Notes: a model not told the origin generated them from the sequence alone. Positions 7,304 through 20,738 are shown, counted from the stretch's first letter. The stretch is DNA of 43,072 nt from an uncultured Selenomonadaceae bacterium (GCA_905234235.1 CAJOHN010000012.1:1-43072), one strand, 5' to 3'. Numbers and translations: made by a program.

Positions 7304-9799
7304 TTGGATTCGATAAAAATCAAGGGGGCTCGCGTCCATAATTTAAAAAATATCAGCGTTGAAATTCCTCGCGATAAACTTGTCGTGATAACGGGCGTGA
7401 GCGGTAGCGGCAAAAGTTCTTTGGCGTTCGATACAATTTACGCGGAAGGTCAGCGGCGTTACATGGAAAGTTTGTCGAGTTATGCGCGCCAATTTTTGGG
7501 ACTGCCCGATAAGCCCGACGTTGAGTTGATTGAGGGTTTAAGCCCCGCCATCGCGATTAATCAAAAGACAACAAATAATAATCCGCGCTCGACTGTCGGA
7601 ACCGTCACGGAGATTTATGATTACTTGCGGCTGTTGTTCGCCAGAATCGGCAAGCCACATTGTCCGAAGTGCGGCAAACCCGTTAAAAGCCAGAGCGTCG
7701 ACCAAATCCTCGCGCAGATTCTGAAGTTGCCGGAAGGTACACGCTTCAGTTTGCTCGCGCCGATTGTCAATCAGAAAAAAGGAACGCATAAAGAAATTTT
7801 CGCCAAACTCAGCGCGGAAGGTTTTGTTCGAGTCAAAGTCGACGGTGTAATTCGCGAACTCGACGAAAATATTTCCCTCGCGAAAACTAAAAAGCATTCG
7901 ATTGAGTTGGTCGTTGACAGGCTGATTAATCGCGGCGAGATTCGTTCGAGATTGGCTGATTCTTTGGAGACTGCGCTAAGATTCGGCGATGGGATTGTTT
8001 ATGTTGAGACGGACGAAAAAATTTTGACGTTCAGCGAGAAAAATGCTTGTGTTGATTGCGGGATAAGCCTCCCTGAAATTACGCCGCAACTTTTTTCCTT
8101 CAACAGCCCAAAGGGCGCGTGTCCGAAATGTAACGGGCTCGGCAAAATTTTCGACGTTCGCGAATGGAGTACGATGTACGAATGGATGCTCGCCGTCCAC
8201 GAGTTCAAGAATACCGACTTGCCCGAAGACGCTTGCCCCGCTTGTCACGGCAAAAGATTGAATCCCGAAGCCTTAAGCATAAAAATTGGCGGCAAAAATA
8301 TCGCGCAGGTCGTTGATATGTCAGTCGACGCTTGCAAAAAATTTTTCAACGCGTTGGAACTCGACGACACTGATAAAAAAATCGCCGCGCAGGTTCTTAA
8401 AGAAATTAATTCACGGCTGAAATTTTTATGCGACGTGGGCTTGGATTATCTGAGCTTATCGAGAAAATCCGCGACGTTAAGCGGCGGCGAGTCTCAACGA
8501 ATCCGTTTGGCAACTCAAATCGGCTCGGCATTGACGGGCGTTTTATACGTTTTGGATGAGCCGTCAATCGGACTTCATCAACATGATAATCAAAAACTTT
8601 TGGCGACGTTAAAAAATCTGCGCGACTTGGGCAATACGTTGATTGTTGTTGAACACGACGAGGAAACGATACGCGAGGCTGATATGATTGTCGACATGGG
8701 GCGCGGCGCAGGTAAGGCGGGCGGCGAAGTCATTGCTCAAGGGACGGCGGACGAAATTTCTCGCGTTGAAAATTCTTTGACGGGCGATTATCTCAGCGGC
8801 AAAAAAATTATTCCCGTGCCCACGACGCGCAGAAATATTTCTAACACTTTGGAGTTCGCCAACGCCGATAAAAATAATCTCAAAAATATTTCCGTCAAAA
8901 TTCCGTTGCAAGCTCTGACGTTGGTGACGGGCGTAAGCGGCAGTGGTAAGTCGACGCTCGTTGAAGAAATTATTTATCCGCGCCTCAAAGATATGGAGCT
9001 TGAAAGTTTTGGCGTTAGCAAAGTCACGATGATAGACCAAGACCCGATTGGCAGGACGCCGCGTTCGAACATTGCGACGTACACGGGCGTTGCCGACCAT
9101 ATCAGAAAACTTTTTGCCAAGACTAACGGTGCTAAACTTCGCGGCTACAAGGCGGGGCGATTCAGTTTCAATGTTAAGGGCGGGCGTTGCGAGAGTTGCG
9201 GCGGTAATGGCGTCCTCAAAATTCCGATGAACTTCCTGCCCGATGTCTACGTTACCTGCGACGTTTGCAAGGGCGCGAGATTTAACGCGGAGACTTTGGA
9301 AGTTAAATACAAGGGCAAAAATATTTCCGACGTGTTGAATATGCCCGTTGATGAGGCTTTGGAATTTTTCGAGAACGTCCCGACGATTAAGCGCATGTTG
9401 CAAGTTCTTCACGACGTGGGATTGGGTTATATCGAACTCGGACAGCCCGCAAATACTTTCAGCGGCGGCGAGGCTCAACGTGTCAAGCTTGCTTACGAAT
9501 TGGCAAGACCGTTGGGCAGAGCGGCGAACATTTACATCATGGACGAGCCGACAACCGGCTTGCACTTCGACGACGTTAAAAAGTTAATCGACGTGATTCA
9601 AAGGCTTGTCGAACGCGGCGATACCGTCATAATCATTGAACACAATCTCGACGTGATAAAGTGCGCTGATTACATTATCGATTTGGGCATTGACGGCGGC
9701 GATAAGGGCGGTGAAGTTATCGCGAGCGGCACGCCCGAACAAGTCGCTGACGTTGAAATTTCTTACACGGGACAGGCTCTGAAGAAAATTTTGCAATAA
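7304..9799 (+). CDS. uvrA: Excinuclease ABC subunit A, short form lacking the insertion domain
   Basis: UvrA finds bulky DNA damage and loads UvrB. Both ATPase modules are present: Walker [10 protein letters not shown] at about 31-39 and GVSGSGKST at about 543, signatures LSGGESQR and FSGGEAQR, and zinc knuckles CPKC, CVDC/CPKC and CESC/CDVC. The UvrB-binding region (about 125-245) is present. Between CPKCNGLGK and CPACHGKRL there are only about 27 residues where E. coli UvrA has about 125, so the insertion domain that contacts DNA is missing. Total length is 831 against about 940. I chose TTG 7304, 7 nt from GGAGG, giving the usual [20 protein letters not shown] 7298 is only 1 nt from it. 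Confidence 0.9.
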   Translation: MDSIKIKGARVHNLKNISVEIPRDKLVVITGVSGSGKSSLAFDTIYAEGQRRYMESLSSYARQFLGLPDKPDVELIEGLSPAIAINQKTTNNNPRSTVGTVTEIYDYLRLLFARIGKPHCPKCGKPVKSQSVDQILAQILKLPEGTRFSLLAPIVNQKKGTHKEIFAKLSAEGFVRVKVDGVIRELDENISLAKTKKHSIELVVDRLINRGEIRSRLADSLETALRFGDGIVYVETDEKILTFSEKNACVDCGISLPEITPQLFSFNSPKGACPKCNGLGKIFDVREWSTMYEWMLAVHEFKNTDLPEDACPACHGKRLNPEALSIKIGGKNIAQVVDMSVDACKKFFNALELDDTDKKIAAQVLKEINSRLKFLCDVGLDYLSLSRKSATLSGGESQRIRLATQIGSALTGVLYVLDEPSIGLHQHDNQKLLATLKNLRDLGNTLIVVEHDEETIREADMIVDMGRGAGKAGGEVIAQGTADEISRVENSLTGDYLSGKKIIPVPTTRRNISNTLEFANADKNNLKNISVKIPLQALTLVTGVSGSGKSTLVEEIIYPRLKDMELESFGVSKVTMIDQDPIGRTPRSNIATYTGVADHIRKLFAKTNGAKLRGYKAGRFSFNVKGGRCESCGGNGVLKIPMNFLPDVYVTCDVCKGARFNAETLEVKYKGKNISDVLNMPVDEALEFFENVPTIKRMLQVLHDVGLGYIELGQPANTFSGGEAQRVKLAYELARPLGRAANIYIMDEPTTGLHFDDVKKLIDVIQRLVERGDTVIIIEHNLDVIKCADYIIDLGIDGGDKGGEVIASGTPEQVADVEISYTGQALKKILQ

Positions 9800-9804
9800 A
9801 AAAA

Positions 9805-9832
9805 TCCCCGATTCGTCGGGGAAATTTTTTTT
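9805..9832. terminator. Bidirectional terminator between uvrA and the permease gene
   Basis: TCCCCGA (9805-9811), loop TTCG, TCGGGGA (9816-9822), with T tracts on both strands. It can end both uvrA (+) and the convergent permease gene (-). Confidence 0.8.
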
Positions 9833-9836
9833 TATG

Positions 9837-11282
9837 TTATGCTCCTTTGGCACGTGAATTGTAGAAGAAATATCCCATGACTATCCAAATCAGCAGGAAA
9901 ATATAAGATTGAGTTCCTAAGGAAATGTTAAAGTACGGAATGGGGACGACCAACAAAATCGCGAAGATAACCGCGAAGATAAACCCTAACAAGCCCGTAA
10001 TTTTAATCGCCGTGTCGCCGCTTTCTTTTGCGTATTTATAAGCGACGAGCGAAGTATAACCGTAGCCGACAGCCGCGCCCAATGACGCCATGTCTACAAT
10101 CCAACCTAAAACCGTCCTGCCCATGAACGGCGCAATCACCGACACCGCCAAGATAAACAGTATCGCATTTCGCGGAGTCTTATATTTGCTGTGTAATTTG
10201 CTGAACGCTTCGGGCAAAACTTTATCACGCGACATCGCAAAAAGTAAACGGCTCGTCGCCATGAAAAATCCAAGCAGACCGGAGAGAATCGCCGCGATAA
10301 CCGACATGCTTAAAATGAACAGTCCGACTTGCCCCAAAAGCAAATACGTCGAGTAAAACGTCGGCAAGTTCATCAAGCCTTCAGCCGTTTTGGATGCCGC
10401 TATGTAATCAACCCAATTATCAAAGCCCGCAGGGAAAACCGAGATGGTTATCATGTTCAGCGCGACGTAAGAGAGCGAACCGAATACTATCGCTACAACC
10501 ATTATCAACAAACTTTTTGCCGGAGAAAATTTAAATTCCTCAGCCGCTTGCGGTATCGTGTCAAAGCCGACGAATGCCCACGGGGATATTGCCAAGATTG
10601 AAAGTATCGCGACTACATGATTGTCAACGTTCGGCGGAAAGCCCGGCGAGAAATTTGCCAATGAAGCTTGCGGATTTAATAACGCCGCGCCGGAAACAAC
10701 TGCAATTCCTCCGATAAGGAATATTACCAGCAACGTTTGGAATTGTCCCGTAAGGCTGACGCCTTTTATGCTCAGCCACGCGAATAAGCAAAGTGCCGTC
10801 AACGCCAGCATGACTTCGCCCATAAAAACATCGTAGCCGAAAACTTGATAGTGGAAACCAAATTGGAAGTTAAAGACATCATGTAAAACTGTTCGGAAAA
10901 TCAGAGCCAAAGCCGTCGCGTTGAGTGGCACGATTGACAGATAACAAAGTGCCAAAAACCACGAGCAAACAAAAGCATTCTTCCTTCCGAACATCGCATT
11001 AACATAAATGAACTCGCCGCCGGCAACAGGGTACCGCTTTATCATGTAGTAATAGTTGATTGAGATTATTATCAAAATTACTGTCGCGGCAACCATTGCG
11101 AGTGCCATTCCCATCGGACCGGCTTTAACCAAAAAAATTTCGCCGGGCATTATGAAGGCACCCCAACCGATTATGCAACCCAGAGCCAACGCCCAAACAT
11201 TCAACGGCGATAACTCCTTCTGCAAGCCGCTGTCAGTCGAAACTACCGTTCCTTCTGATAAATTATTTTGAGCTACAGACAA
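9837..11282 (-). CDS. APC-family amino-acid permease
   Basis: A 481-residue inner-membrane carrier with about 12 hydrophobic helices. The first contains GCIIGWGAFIMPGE, the glycine-rich unwound helix that binds the amino group in APC transporters; later come the AGGEFIYV segment and AISPWAFVGFDTIPQAAEE, a typical helix-6 region. The N-terminus is a polar 25-residue tail. The start is TTG at 11282, 8 nt after AGGAGG, with no better ATG upstream. Substrate cannot be told from sequence. It follows pfkA on the same strand but has its own promoter after the pfkA terminator, and its end shares a terminator with uvrA. Confidence 0.85.
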   Translation of the reverse strand: MSVAQNNLSEGTVVSTDSGLQKELSPLNVWALALGCIIGWGAFIMPGEIFLVKAGPMGMALAMVAATVILIIISINYYYMIKRYPVAGGEFIYVNAMFGRKNAFVCSWFLALCYLSIVPLNATALALIFRTVLHDVFNFQFGFHYQVFGYDVFMGEVMLALTALCLFAWLSIKGVSLTGQFQTLLVIFLIGGIAVVSGAALLNPQASLANFSPGFPPNVDNHVVAILSILAISPWAFVGFDTIPQAAEEFKFSPAKSLLIMVVAIVFGSLSYVALNMITISVFPAGFDNWVDYIAASKTAEGLMNLPTFYSTYLLLGQVGLFILSMSVIAAILSGLLGFFMATSRLLFAMSRDKVLPEAFSKLHSKYKTPRNAILFILAVSVIAPFMGRTVLGWIVDMASLGAAVGYGYTSLVAYKYAKESGDTAIKITGLLGFIFAVIFAILLVVPIPYFNISLGTQSYIFLLIWIVMGYFFYNSRAKGA

Positions 11283-11311
11283 AATTAAAACCTCCTAATT
11301 TTAAAGATGTC

Positions 11312-11345
11312 TAAATATCTATCATACTGTTAATAGCATTGTCAA
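11312..11345 (-). promoter_or_regulatory. Probable promoter of the permease gene
   Basis: On the minus strand a perfect -35 TTGACA (11340-11345) is followed by AT-rich sequence with several weak -10 options (GATAGA or TAGATA at spacings 16-18). It lies between the pfkA terminator and the permease ribosome site. Confidence 0.4.
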
Positions 11346-11350
11346 GCTAA

Positions 11351-11390
11351 AAAAAAAAATTCCCCCTCCAAAATCGGAAGGGGCTTTTTT
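11351..11390 (-). terminator. pfkA terminator
   Basis: On the minus strand GCCCCTTCC pairs with GGAGGGGG (stem 11363-11383 with one bulge), followed by a long T run. It separates pfkA from the permease gene. Confidence 0.75.
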
Positions 11391-11409
11391 TATCGAGCAA
11401 AAAAAAATT

Positions 11410-12372
11410 TTACGCGAGAACACGAGCGAGACGCATAAATTCGGGATTGAGTTGCTTCTTGTTATTAACGGCGTCATGCAGATTAATCGATACGACATGC
11501 CCGCGATTGAAACCAAAGACAATATCGCTCAAGCCGGAAATGATTGCCAAAGCCGCGTGTTCACCGAGACGACTTGCATTGACACGGTCGATAACGCTGG
11601 GCGAGCCGCCGCGCTGAATGTGTCCGAGTTTGGAGACGCGAGTATCAAGCCCGGTCTTCTCGGCGATAATCTTGCCGATTTCGTGACCTTTGCCCGCGCC
11701 CTCAGCTACGACGACGAGGATATAACGCTTGCCCTTATCGTAAGCTTCCTTCATCTCGTCGCACATTTCATCGAGGTCGTATTCTTCTTCGGGAACGAGA
11801 ATATATTCCGCGCCGCCGGAAATACCCGAAACCATCGCGAGCCAGCCGCTGTTGCGTCCCATAACTTCGAGGACAATCGTCCTGCGGTGAGCCGACGCAG
11901 TATCGCGCAGTTTGTTTATCGCGTCGATAATCGTATTAGCCGCAGTATCGCAACCGATTGTATATTCGGAGCCCCAAACGTCGTTGTCAATCGTGCCGGG
12001 AAGTCCGACAATCGGAATGCCCGTTTCCTGACTAAGAATCGACGCGCCGCGCAGAGAGCCATCGCCGCCAACGACTACCAAGCCTTGAATGCCTCTGTCG
12101 ACCAAATTTTTATAGCCGAGCATACGCCCTTCCGGAGTCGCGAAACGTCTGCAACGTGCTGTGCCCAAGAAAGTGCCGCCGCGTTGAATAATATCGGCAA
12201 CGTCTTTGGATTGCATCTCGAACATTTCCTCGTCCAACATGCCGTGATAACCGCCACGTATGCCCCACACGCGAACACCTTGATGAAGAGCCGTGCGCGT
12301 AACTGCACGAACTGCCGCATTCATACCGGGGCTGTCGCCGCCGCTCGTCATAACCGCAATCGATTTTAGCAT
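11410..12372 (-). CDS. pfkA: ATP-dependent 6-phosphofructokinase
   Basis: 320 residues, the standard bacterial PfkA length. It commits fructose 6-phosphate to glycolysis. Visible motifs are MTSGGDSPGMNAAVRAV (ATP loop), GGDGSLRGA (metal and phosphate binding), PGTIDND with the catalytic aspartate, MGRNSGWLA, and the C-terminal LGHIQRGGSPS. The GGDGS glycine fits an ATP-using rather than a PPi-using enzyme. The start at 12372 has GGAGGGG 7 nt upstream; the open frame extends further upstream but without family similarity. It has its own promoter and terminator. Confidence 0.95.
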   Translation of the reverse strand: MLKSIAVMTSGGDSPGMNAAVRAVTRTALHQGVRVWGIRGGYHGMLDEEMFEMQSKDVADIIQRGGTFLGTARCRRFATPEGRMLGYKNLVDRGIQGLVVVGGDGSLRGASILSQETGIPIVGLPGTIDNDVWGSEYTIGCDTAANTIIDAINKLRDTASAHRRTIVLEVMGRNSGWLAMVSGISGGAEYILVPEEEYDLDEMCDEMKEAYDKGKRYILVVVAEGAGKGHEIGKIIAEKTGLDTRVSKLGHIQRGGSPSVIDRVNASRLGEHAALAIISGLSDIVFGFNRGHVVSINLHDAVNNKKQLNPEFMRLARVLA

Positions 12373-12443
12373 TACCAAATCCCCTCCTACCAAAATACCC
12401 TTGAATCTGTCGGCGTTGAATCTGCCGAAAATTTTCCTAGCCA

Positions 12444-12471
12444 ATGATAGCATAAATTTTCAGAATTGCAA
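12444..12471 (-). promoter_or_regulatory. Predicted pfkA promoter
   Basis: Minus strand: TTGCAA (12466-12471), 16-nt spacer, TATCAT (12444-12449) with an upstream TGC giving an extended -10. Leader of about 70 nt to the pfkA start. Confidence 0.5.
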
Positions 12472-12509
12472 ATATCACTTCGCGGCGCGGCAGAAAAATT
12501 TTTCCAAGA

Positions 12510-12539
12510 TTGACAGCCGAAAAACGAATTTGATATTAT
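12510..12539 (+). promoter_or_regulatory. Predicted promoter of the HAD-purE-purA-lysS-obg operon
   Basis: TTGACA (12510-12515), 18-nt spacer, TATTAT (12534-12539) preceded by TGA. The AGGAGGT ribosome site begins only 5 nt after the -10 box, so the leader is about 13 nt. No purine riboswitch is present between promoter and gene. Confidence 0.6.
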
Positions 12540-12558
12540 TCGCAGGAGGTGATTGGTA

Positions 12559-13212
12559 ATGAAACGCGGCGCAATTTTCGACATGGATGGGACGCTCTTT
12601 GATACGGAAAAACTTTATCGGCAGGCGTGGCTTGACATCGCGGCGGAGTTCGGCGAAGAAAAAAATTATGATTTACCGGTAGCGGCTAGCGGCACGAATC
12701 TCGGCGAAGAATCTTTTCGAGTCATCAGAAGATTTTATCCGAACGTTGACGCTGAGGCTTATCTTGCCCGCGTGTTGGAGGAAGTTAATGCGCTCAGTAA
12801 AAAAAATTTGGAGCTGATGTCGGGTGTCGAAGAGATTTTAAATTTCTTCAAAGCGTCGGGCGTCGTGATGGCTGTAGCGAGTGCCGCTCCCGTTGAAGTT
12901 ATCGAGAGAAATTTGACGCGTTCAAACCTGCGCGGCTACTTCAAAGTTTTAGTCGGCGGCGATATGATTACTAACGGCAAACCCGCGCCCGATATTTTTC
13001 TGTTAGCGGCGGAGAAATTAAATCTTGCGGCGAATGATTGTTACATTTTCGAAGATAGTTTTAACGGGATAAGAGCGGCGGCGGCTTCCGGCGGCGTAGC
13101 GATTATGATTCCCGACACGGTTCAGCCGACCGAAGAAATTAAAAAAATTTGCGCGGCTATCTTCCCGAATCTCAACGAGGCAAAGCGCAATATTATGGAG
13201 GGCAAATTGTAA
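12559..13212 (+). CDS. HAD-superfamily phosphatase/phosphoglucomutase-like protein
   Basis: 217 residues, class IA haloacid dehalogenase fold. Motif I is FDMDGTLFDTE, motif II VASAAP, motif III the lysine of NGKPAPDIF, and motif IV FEDSFNGIRAA. The helical cap between motifs I and II matches beta-phosphoglucomutase and related sugar-phosphate phosphatases. The substrate is not determined. The start is ATG 12559, 8 nt after AGGAGGT; a TTG two codons earlier is too close. It is the first gene of the operon, directly abutting purE. Confidence 0.85.
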   Translation: MKRGAIFDMDGTLFDTEKLYRQAWLDIAAEFGEEKNYDLPVAASGTNLGEESFRVIRRFYPNVDAEAYLARVLEEVNALSKKNLELMSGVEEILNFFKASGVVMAVASAAPVEVIERNLTRSNLRGYFKVLVGGDMITNGKPAPDIFLLAAEKLNLAANDCYIFEDSFNGIRAAAASGGVAIMIPDTVQPTEEIKKICAAIFPNLNEAKRNIMEGKL

Positions 13213-13692
13213 ATGACGGTTGCAATAATTATGGGTAGCGACAGCGATTGGGGCGTCATGAAGGCGGCAGTCGATACGCTTAAAAATTTCGGCGTCGAAG
13301 TTGAAGTGACAGTTGCTTCGGCGCATCGCACACCGCAGAAAGTTCATGACTTCGTTAAAAATTCTCCCGCGCAGATTTTTATAGCGGCGGCTGGAATGGC
13401 GGCTCATTTAGCGGGCGTCGTCGCAAGTTTGACAACTAAACCGGTTATCGGCGTCCCGATTAATTCCGAGCCGTTCAAAGGATTGGATTCGCTCCTAAGT
13501 ACAGTGCAAATGCCAAGCGGAATCCCTGTTGCGACGTTGGCAGTAAACGGCGCAAAAAACGCCGCGCTCTTCGCAATAGAAATCCTCGCGCTCCAAGACA
13601 ATGACCTTGCCAAGAAATTAATTTCCTACCGTGAACAAATGGCGGCGGAGATTGAACTTAAAGATAAAAAAATCAAGGAGGCTTTATCATGA
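13213..13692 (+). CDS. purE: N5-carboxyaminoimidazole ribonucleotide mutase
   Basis: 159 residues, a normal class I PurE. It converts N5-CAIR to CAIR in purine synthesis. The N-terminal IIMGSDSDWGVM, SAHRTP (catalytic histidine at about 42) and AAGMAAHLAGV are diagnostic, as is GVPINSEPFKGLDSLLSTVQMP. It starts immediately after the HAD gene stop with GGAGGG within that gene's last codons. purK is not adjacent, and the next purine gene in the operon is purA. Confidence 0.95.
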   Translation: MTVAIIMGSDSDWGVMKAAVDTLKNFGVEVEVTVASAHRTPQKVHDFVKNSPAQIFIAAAGMAAHLAGVVASLTTKPVIGVPINSEPFKGLDSLLSTVQMPSGIPVATLAVNGAKNAALFAIEILALQDNDLAKKLISYREQMAAEIELKDKKIKEALS

Positions 13693-14030
13693 ACACAAGA
13701 ACACACGAAATTATCCGCGAGTATATCGGCGTATTGACGCACCAAGCCCTTAACCGCGAACTCACTTGGACGACAGCCGTCGGCGATATGGAATATCGTT
13801 ACATCATCAAATCCCTCGACGGACAAGATTTGCTCGGCGTTTCCTACCGTATGCGCTCGATTGATAGCGTCGACTTAACTATTAACGGCGAAACCTTCCG
13901 CACGCGCAATAAACCTATTATCGAACGCGTCAGTATGCTCTTCCGCATTATCAACTACGACAGAAAAGAAAATATCATCAGCGACGCCACGATTCAATTC
14001 ATGCGCCACTACGTCAACGAAAATCGCTAA
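13689..14030 (+). CDS. Conserved-looking protein of unknown function in the purine operon
   Basis: 113 residues, start overlapping purE by ATGA and followed 12 nt later by purA. It is soluble, without signal peptide or membrane helix. The N-terminus is helical (HEIIREYIGVLTHQALNREL), the middle is strand-rich (MEYRYIIKSLDGQDLLGVSYRMR), and there are no cysteines. I do not recognise the family. Its tight position between two purine genes suggests a small regulator or binding protein for the pathway, but nothing in the sequence proves this. Confidence 0.75.
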   Translation: MNTRTHEIIREYIGVLTHQALNRELTWTTAVGDMEYRYIIKSLDGQDLLGVSYRMRSIDSVDLTINGETFRTRNKPIIERVSMLFRIINYDRKENIISDATIQFMRHYVNENR

Positions 14031-14042
14031 GGAGGGCGCAAA

Positions 14043-18113
<4,071 letters not shown>

Positions 18114-18180
18114 ATTTGTTGCAGGAATTTTAATCGGCGCGTAGAAAATTTTCGGAAAAATAATTTGGGAGTGACGGTTG

Positions 18181-18438
18181 ATGGATAAAGAGCAACTGGC
18201 GAAAATGGTTGCGGATAAAATAAACGCGGCTTTGAATAACAGCGAACACCCGAAAAAATTTTTCATCACGGAAAACGGGCGCGGCGTGGTTGACGGCGGC
18301 GATTTGTATAACGCGGTGCTTAGGGATGTGTTGGGCGTCGTGAGCGTTGCGTTGGTCGACATCTTCCAAGAATTGTCGAACGTTGCCTCCGCGCCCAAAA
18401 GTGCCGAAAAACCTGCCAGAACTTCGGCGAGAAAATAA
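18181..18438 (+). CDS. Small hypothetical protein
   Basis: 85 residues after GGGAG and an ATG at 18181. The first half is helical (EQLAKMVADKINAAL), followed by a loop containing HPKKFFITENGRG, then a hydrophobic helix (VLRDVLGVVSVALVDIFQEL) that is probably amphipathic rather than membrane-spanning, and a basic Ala/Lys/Arg tail. No family recognised. It is the last gene before a strong terminator, so it closes the obg operon. Confidence 0.6.
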   Translation: MDKEQLAKMVADKINAALNNSEHPKKFFITENGRGVVDGGDLYNAVLRDVLGVVSVALVDIFQELSNVASAPKSAEKPARTSARK

Positions 18439-18465
18439 TCGGCTCGGACTTGAAATTTCTTGAGG

Positions 18466-18498
18466 CGATTCCGTTTTTAGCGGAGTCGTTTTCTTTTT
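18466..18498 (+). terminator. Terminator closing the purE-purA-lysS-obg operon
   Basis: CGATTCCG (18466-18473), 7-nt loop, CGGAGTCG (18481-18488), then a T-rich run. The lysC -35 box begins inside the end of the run. Confidence 0.8.
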
Positions 18499-18525
18499 GA
18501 CGGGCAATAATATTTCTGCTACAAT
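18497..18525 (+). promoter_or_regulatory. Predicted lysC promoter
   Basis: TTGACG (18497-18502), 17-nt spacer, TACAAT (18520-18525). The leader to the lysC ATG is only about 40 nt, too short for a lysine riboswitch. Confidence 0.7.
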
Positions 18526-18571
18526 AATTTTAAAGTGAAACTTTCTGAGCTGTACGAAGGAGGCTTAAAGC

Positions 18572-19807
18572 ATGGCTCTGATTGTTAAAAAATTCGGCGG
18601 CTCTTCGGTTGCGACGACGGAAAAAATTTTGGCGGTGGCGCAGAGAATCCTCATCGAAAAAAAGCCCGATGATAAAATCGTCGTGGTAGTTTCGGCGATG
18701 GGCAAGACAACCGATAATTTACTGACGTTGGCGGGCGGCATTGATACGGAACCTTACAAGGCGGGTTATCTGCGCGAACTCGATATGTTGTTGACGACGG
18801 GCGAACAAGTTTCAATCGCGCTGTTGGCGATGGCGTTCAAAAAGTTGGGACAGCCCGCGATTTCGTTGACAGGCGCGCAAATCGGCATGAGGACGAGTTC
18901 CGTTCATACTAAGGGAAGGATTCTCGGCATTAAACCAAAGCGCGTGCATGATGAACTTAACAAGGGGCAAGTCGTCGTAGTTGCCGGCTTTCAAGGCGTG
19001 GACAAATTCGGCGACCCTGTAACGCTCGGACGCGGCGGCTCTGATACTTCGGCTGTTGCATTGGCGGGCGCGCTTAAGGCTGACGAATGCGAAATTTTTA
19101 CCGACGTCGACGGCGTTTACTCGGCTGACCCGCGCATTGTCAAGAACGCTCGCAAGATGAAAGAAATTACCTATTACGAAATGTTGGAAATGGCTCGGCT
19201 CGGCGCAGGAGTTATGCAACCGCGCTCTGTGGAGATGGGGCAATTCTTTAACATTCCGATTCACGTCCGCTCAACTTTTACTAAAGACGCGGGCACGATT
19301 ATCAGGGAGGATTATACGGTGGAGGAAAAAGATTTTGAAATTCGCGGCGTCGCCCACGATATGAAGGTTGCGAAAATTTCCGTTATCGGCGTCCCGAATA
19401 ATCCCGGCGTCGCTCATACGCTCTTCCAAGCTTTAGCCGATGCCAATATTGATGTCGATATGATTGTCCAGAGCATTCGCAACATTGACAGGAACATAAA
19501 CGATATTGTCTTCACGATTAACCTGAACGACTTACCCGAAGCAAAAAAAGTTATCGGCGTGACTAGCGAGAAAATTAACGCGGCGTCGGTTCTCGTCGAA
19601 GAGGATATGGCTAAAGTTTCAATCGTCGGCGCGGGAATGTTAGGCAGTCCGGGCGTTGCGGCGAGGATGTTCGGTGCTCTCGCCCGCGCAGATGTCAATA
19701 TCGATATTATCAGCACGTCGGAGATTAGCGTTTCTTGCCTCGTTAAGGGTTCGCAAGTTACTGAGGCGGTCAATAGCATTCATGACGAATTTTTCCCCGA
19801 CAGGTGA
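18572..19807 (+). CDS. lysC: Aspartate kinase
   Basis: 411 residues, first enzyme of the aspartate family of amino acids. It starts with the kinase signature VKKFGGSSVAT, has TTGEQVS, GRGGSDTSA and FTDVDGVYSADPR in the catalytic part, and two ACT domains after about residue 265 (SVIGVPNNPGVAHTLFQAL and VSIVGAGMLGSPGVAARMF) that bind feedback inhibitors. The AAGGAGG site lies 8 nt before the ATG. No lysine riboswitch is present, so control is probably allosteric. Confidence 0.96.
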   Translation: MALIVKKFGGSSVATTEKILAVAQRILIEKKPDDKIVVVVSAMGKTTDNLLTLAGGIDTEPYKAGYLRELDMLLTTGEQVSIALLAMAFKKLGQPAISLTGAQIGMRTSSVHTKGRILGIKPKRVHDELNKGQVVVVAGFQGVDKFGDPVTLGRGGSDTSAVALAGALKADECEIFTDVDGVYSADPRIVKNARKMKEITYYEMLEMARLGAGVMQPRSVEMGQFFNIPIHVRSTFTKDAGTIIREDYTVEEKDFEIRGVAHDMKVAKISVIGVPNNPGVAHTLFQALADANIDVDMIVQSIRNIDRNINDIVFTINLNDLPEAKKVIGVTSEKINAASVLVEEDMAKVSIVGAGMLGSPGVAARMFGALARADVNIDIISTSEISVSCLVKGSQVTEAVNSIHDEFFPDR

Positions 19808-19813
19808 AACGTT

Positions 19814-20698
19814 ATGAAAATCTACGACTGCTTTACGTTTTTTAATGAACTGGAACTTTTGGAGCTGCGGCTTGAAAGTCTCTATGATGTTGTCGACAAA
19901 TTTGTTATCGTCGAGGCGGATAAGACGCACGCGAATAATCCCAAGCCATTCAATTTTTATGAGCACAGAAATGACTTCAAAAAATATTTCCCGAAGATTC
20001 ATTACATAATGGATACGTCGGTTGTGCCGTATGGCGGCGTGGGAGATTGGGCGATTGAAAATAATCAACGCAATAATATCATGAAGGGTTTGGAAGACGC
20101 CGAGCCCGACGATTTAATTATGATTAGCGATGTAGATGAAATTCCAGACCCCGCGATAATCAAAACCATCCGCGAAAGTTTCACCGACGTTAATAAGCGT
20201 GTGGATCTCGTCGCATTTTACGACCCCACTCCGTATACTCGCGGCACATTGATTCCGTTTCATTGCGGAATTGCCATTGCAAAATTCTTGGACTTCAGCC
20301 CGATAAGTTTTCATTTACGTTCGTATCTTTATTACTTCGATTGGCAATGCGACCTTCCTTGCGAGGGGACTTCTCTTTGCAAGTTCAAACATCTGAGTTC
20401 CCCGCAAGAGTTGCGCAATGTTCGTAAAGGCTTGCCAAGAATTGTGGAGGGCGGTTGGCACTTTTCTTATATGGGCGGCGTCAAGCGAATTACGGAAAAA
20501 ATGCAGGCGGCGGTTGAGGACGTGGAACTTTTCCATGAGAATAAAAAATATCTGGATAAAAGTTTCGTCGAAGCGGCAATGGCAAGCGGAAAATATTTTC
20601 ATACGCCAGCCAAATTTGTGCCCTGCGACGTAAGCGAAATAAAATTGCCGGGCTTGAAAGATTTCCTTAGAAAATATCCGCACTTTATCAGAGGCTGA
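19814..20698 (+). CDS. Glycosyltransferase family 17-like protein
   Basis: 294 residues resembling the GT17 family, named for beta-1,4-mannosyl-glycoprotein N-acetylglucosaminyltransferase and common in bacteria as cell-surface glycosyltransferases. Marks are the N-terminal IYDCFTFFNELELLELRL, the IVEADKTH strand, ISDVDEIPDP as metal-binding region and GGWHFSYMGG near residue 217. There is no membrane helix, so it is cytoplasmic. It starts 6 nt after lysC with an AGGTGA site and shares its terminator. The acceptor is unknown. Confidence 0.8.
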   Translation: MKIYDCFTFFNELELLELRLESLYDVVDKFVIVEADKTHANNPKPFNFYEHRNDFKKYFPKIHYIMDTSVVPYGGVGDWAIENNQRNNIMKGLEDAEPDDLIMISDVDEIPDPAIIKTIRESFTDVNKRVDLVAFYDPTPYTRGTLIPFHCGIAIAKFLDFSPISFHLRSYLYYFDWQCDLPCEGTSLCKFKHLSSPQELRNVRKGLPRIVEGGWHFSYMGGVKRITEKMQAAVEDVELFHENKKYLDKSFVEAAMASGKYFHTPAKFVPCDVSEIKLPGLKDFLRKYPHFIRG

Positions 20699-20705
20699 AT
20701 CGAAA

Positions 20706-20737
20706 ACATCGAGGAGAAAATCTTCGGTGTTTTTTTA
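20706..20737 (+). terminator. Terminator of the lysC-GT17 transcript
   Basis: ACATCGAGGA (20706-20715) pairs with TCTTCGGTGT (20721-20730), loop of 5 nt, followed by a T tract. Confidence 0.8.
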
Positions 20738-20738
20738 C

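Noticed and set aside
8609-9565. Open frame of 318 codons on the minus strand inside uvrA
   Set aside because: It lies antisense to strongly conserved ATPase motifs of uvrA; the low-complexity arginine-rich translation has no recognisable fold or ribosome site.
11452-12369. Open frame of 305 codons on the plus strand over pfkA
   Set aside because: Fully antisense to a full-length, motif-complete pfkA with its own promoter and terminator.
18526-18571. Lysine riboswitch before lysC
   Set aside because: The leader is only about 40 nt from promoter to start codon.
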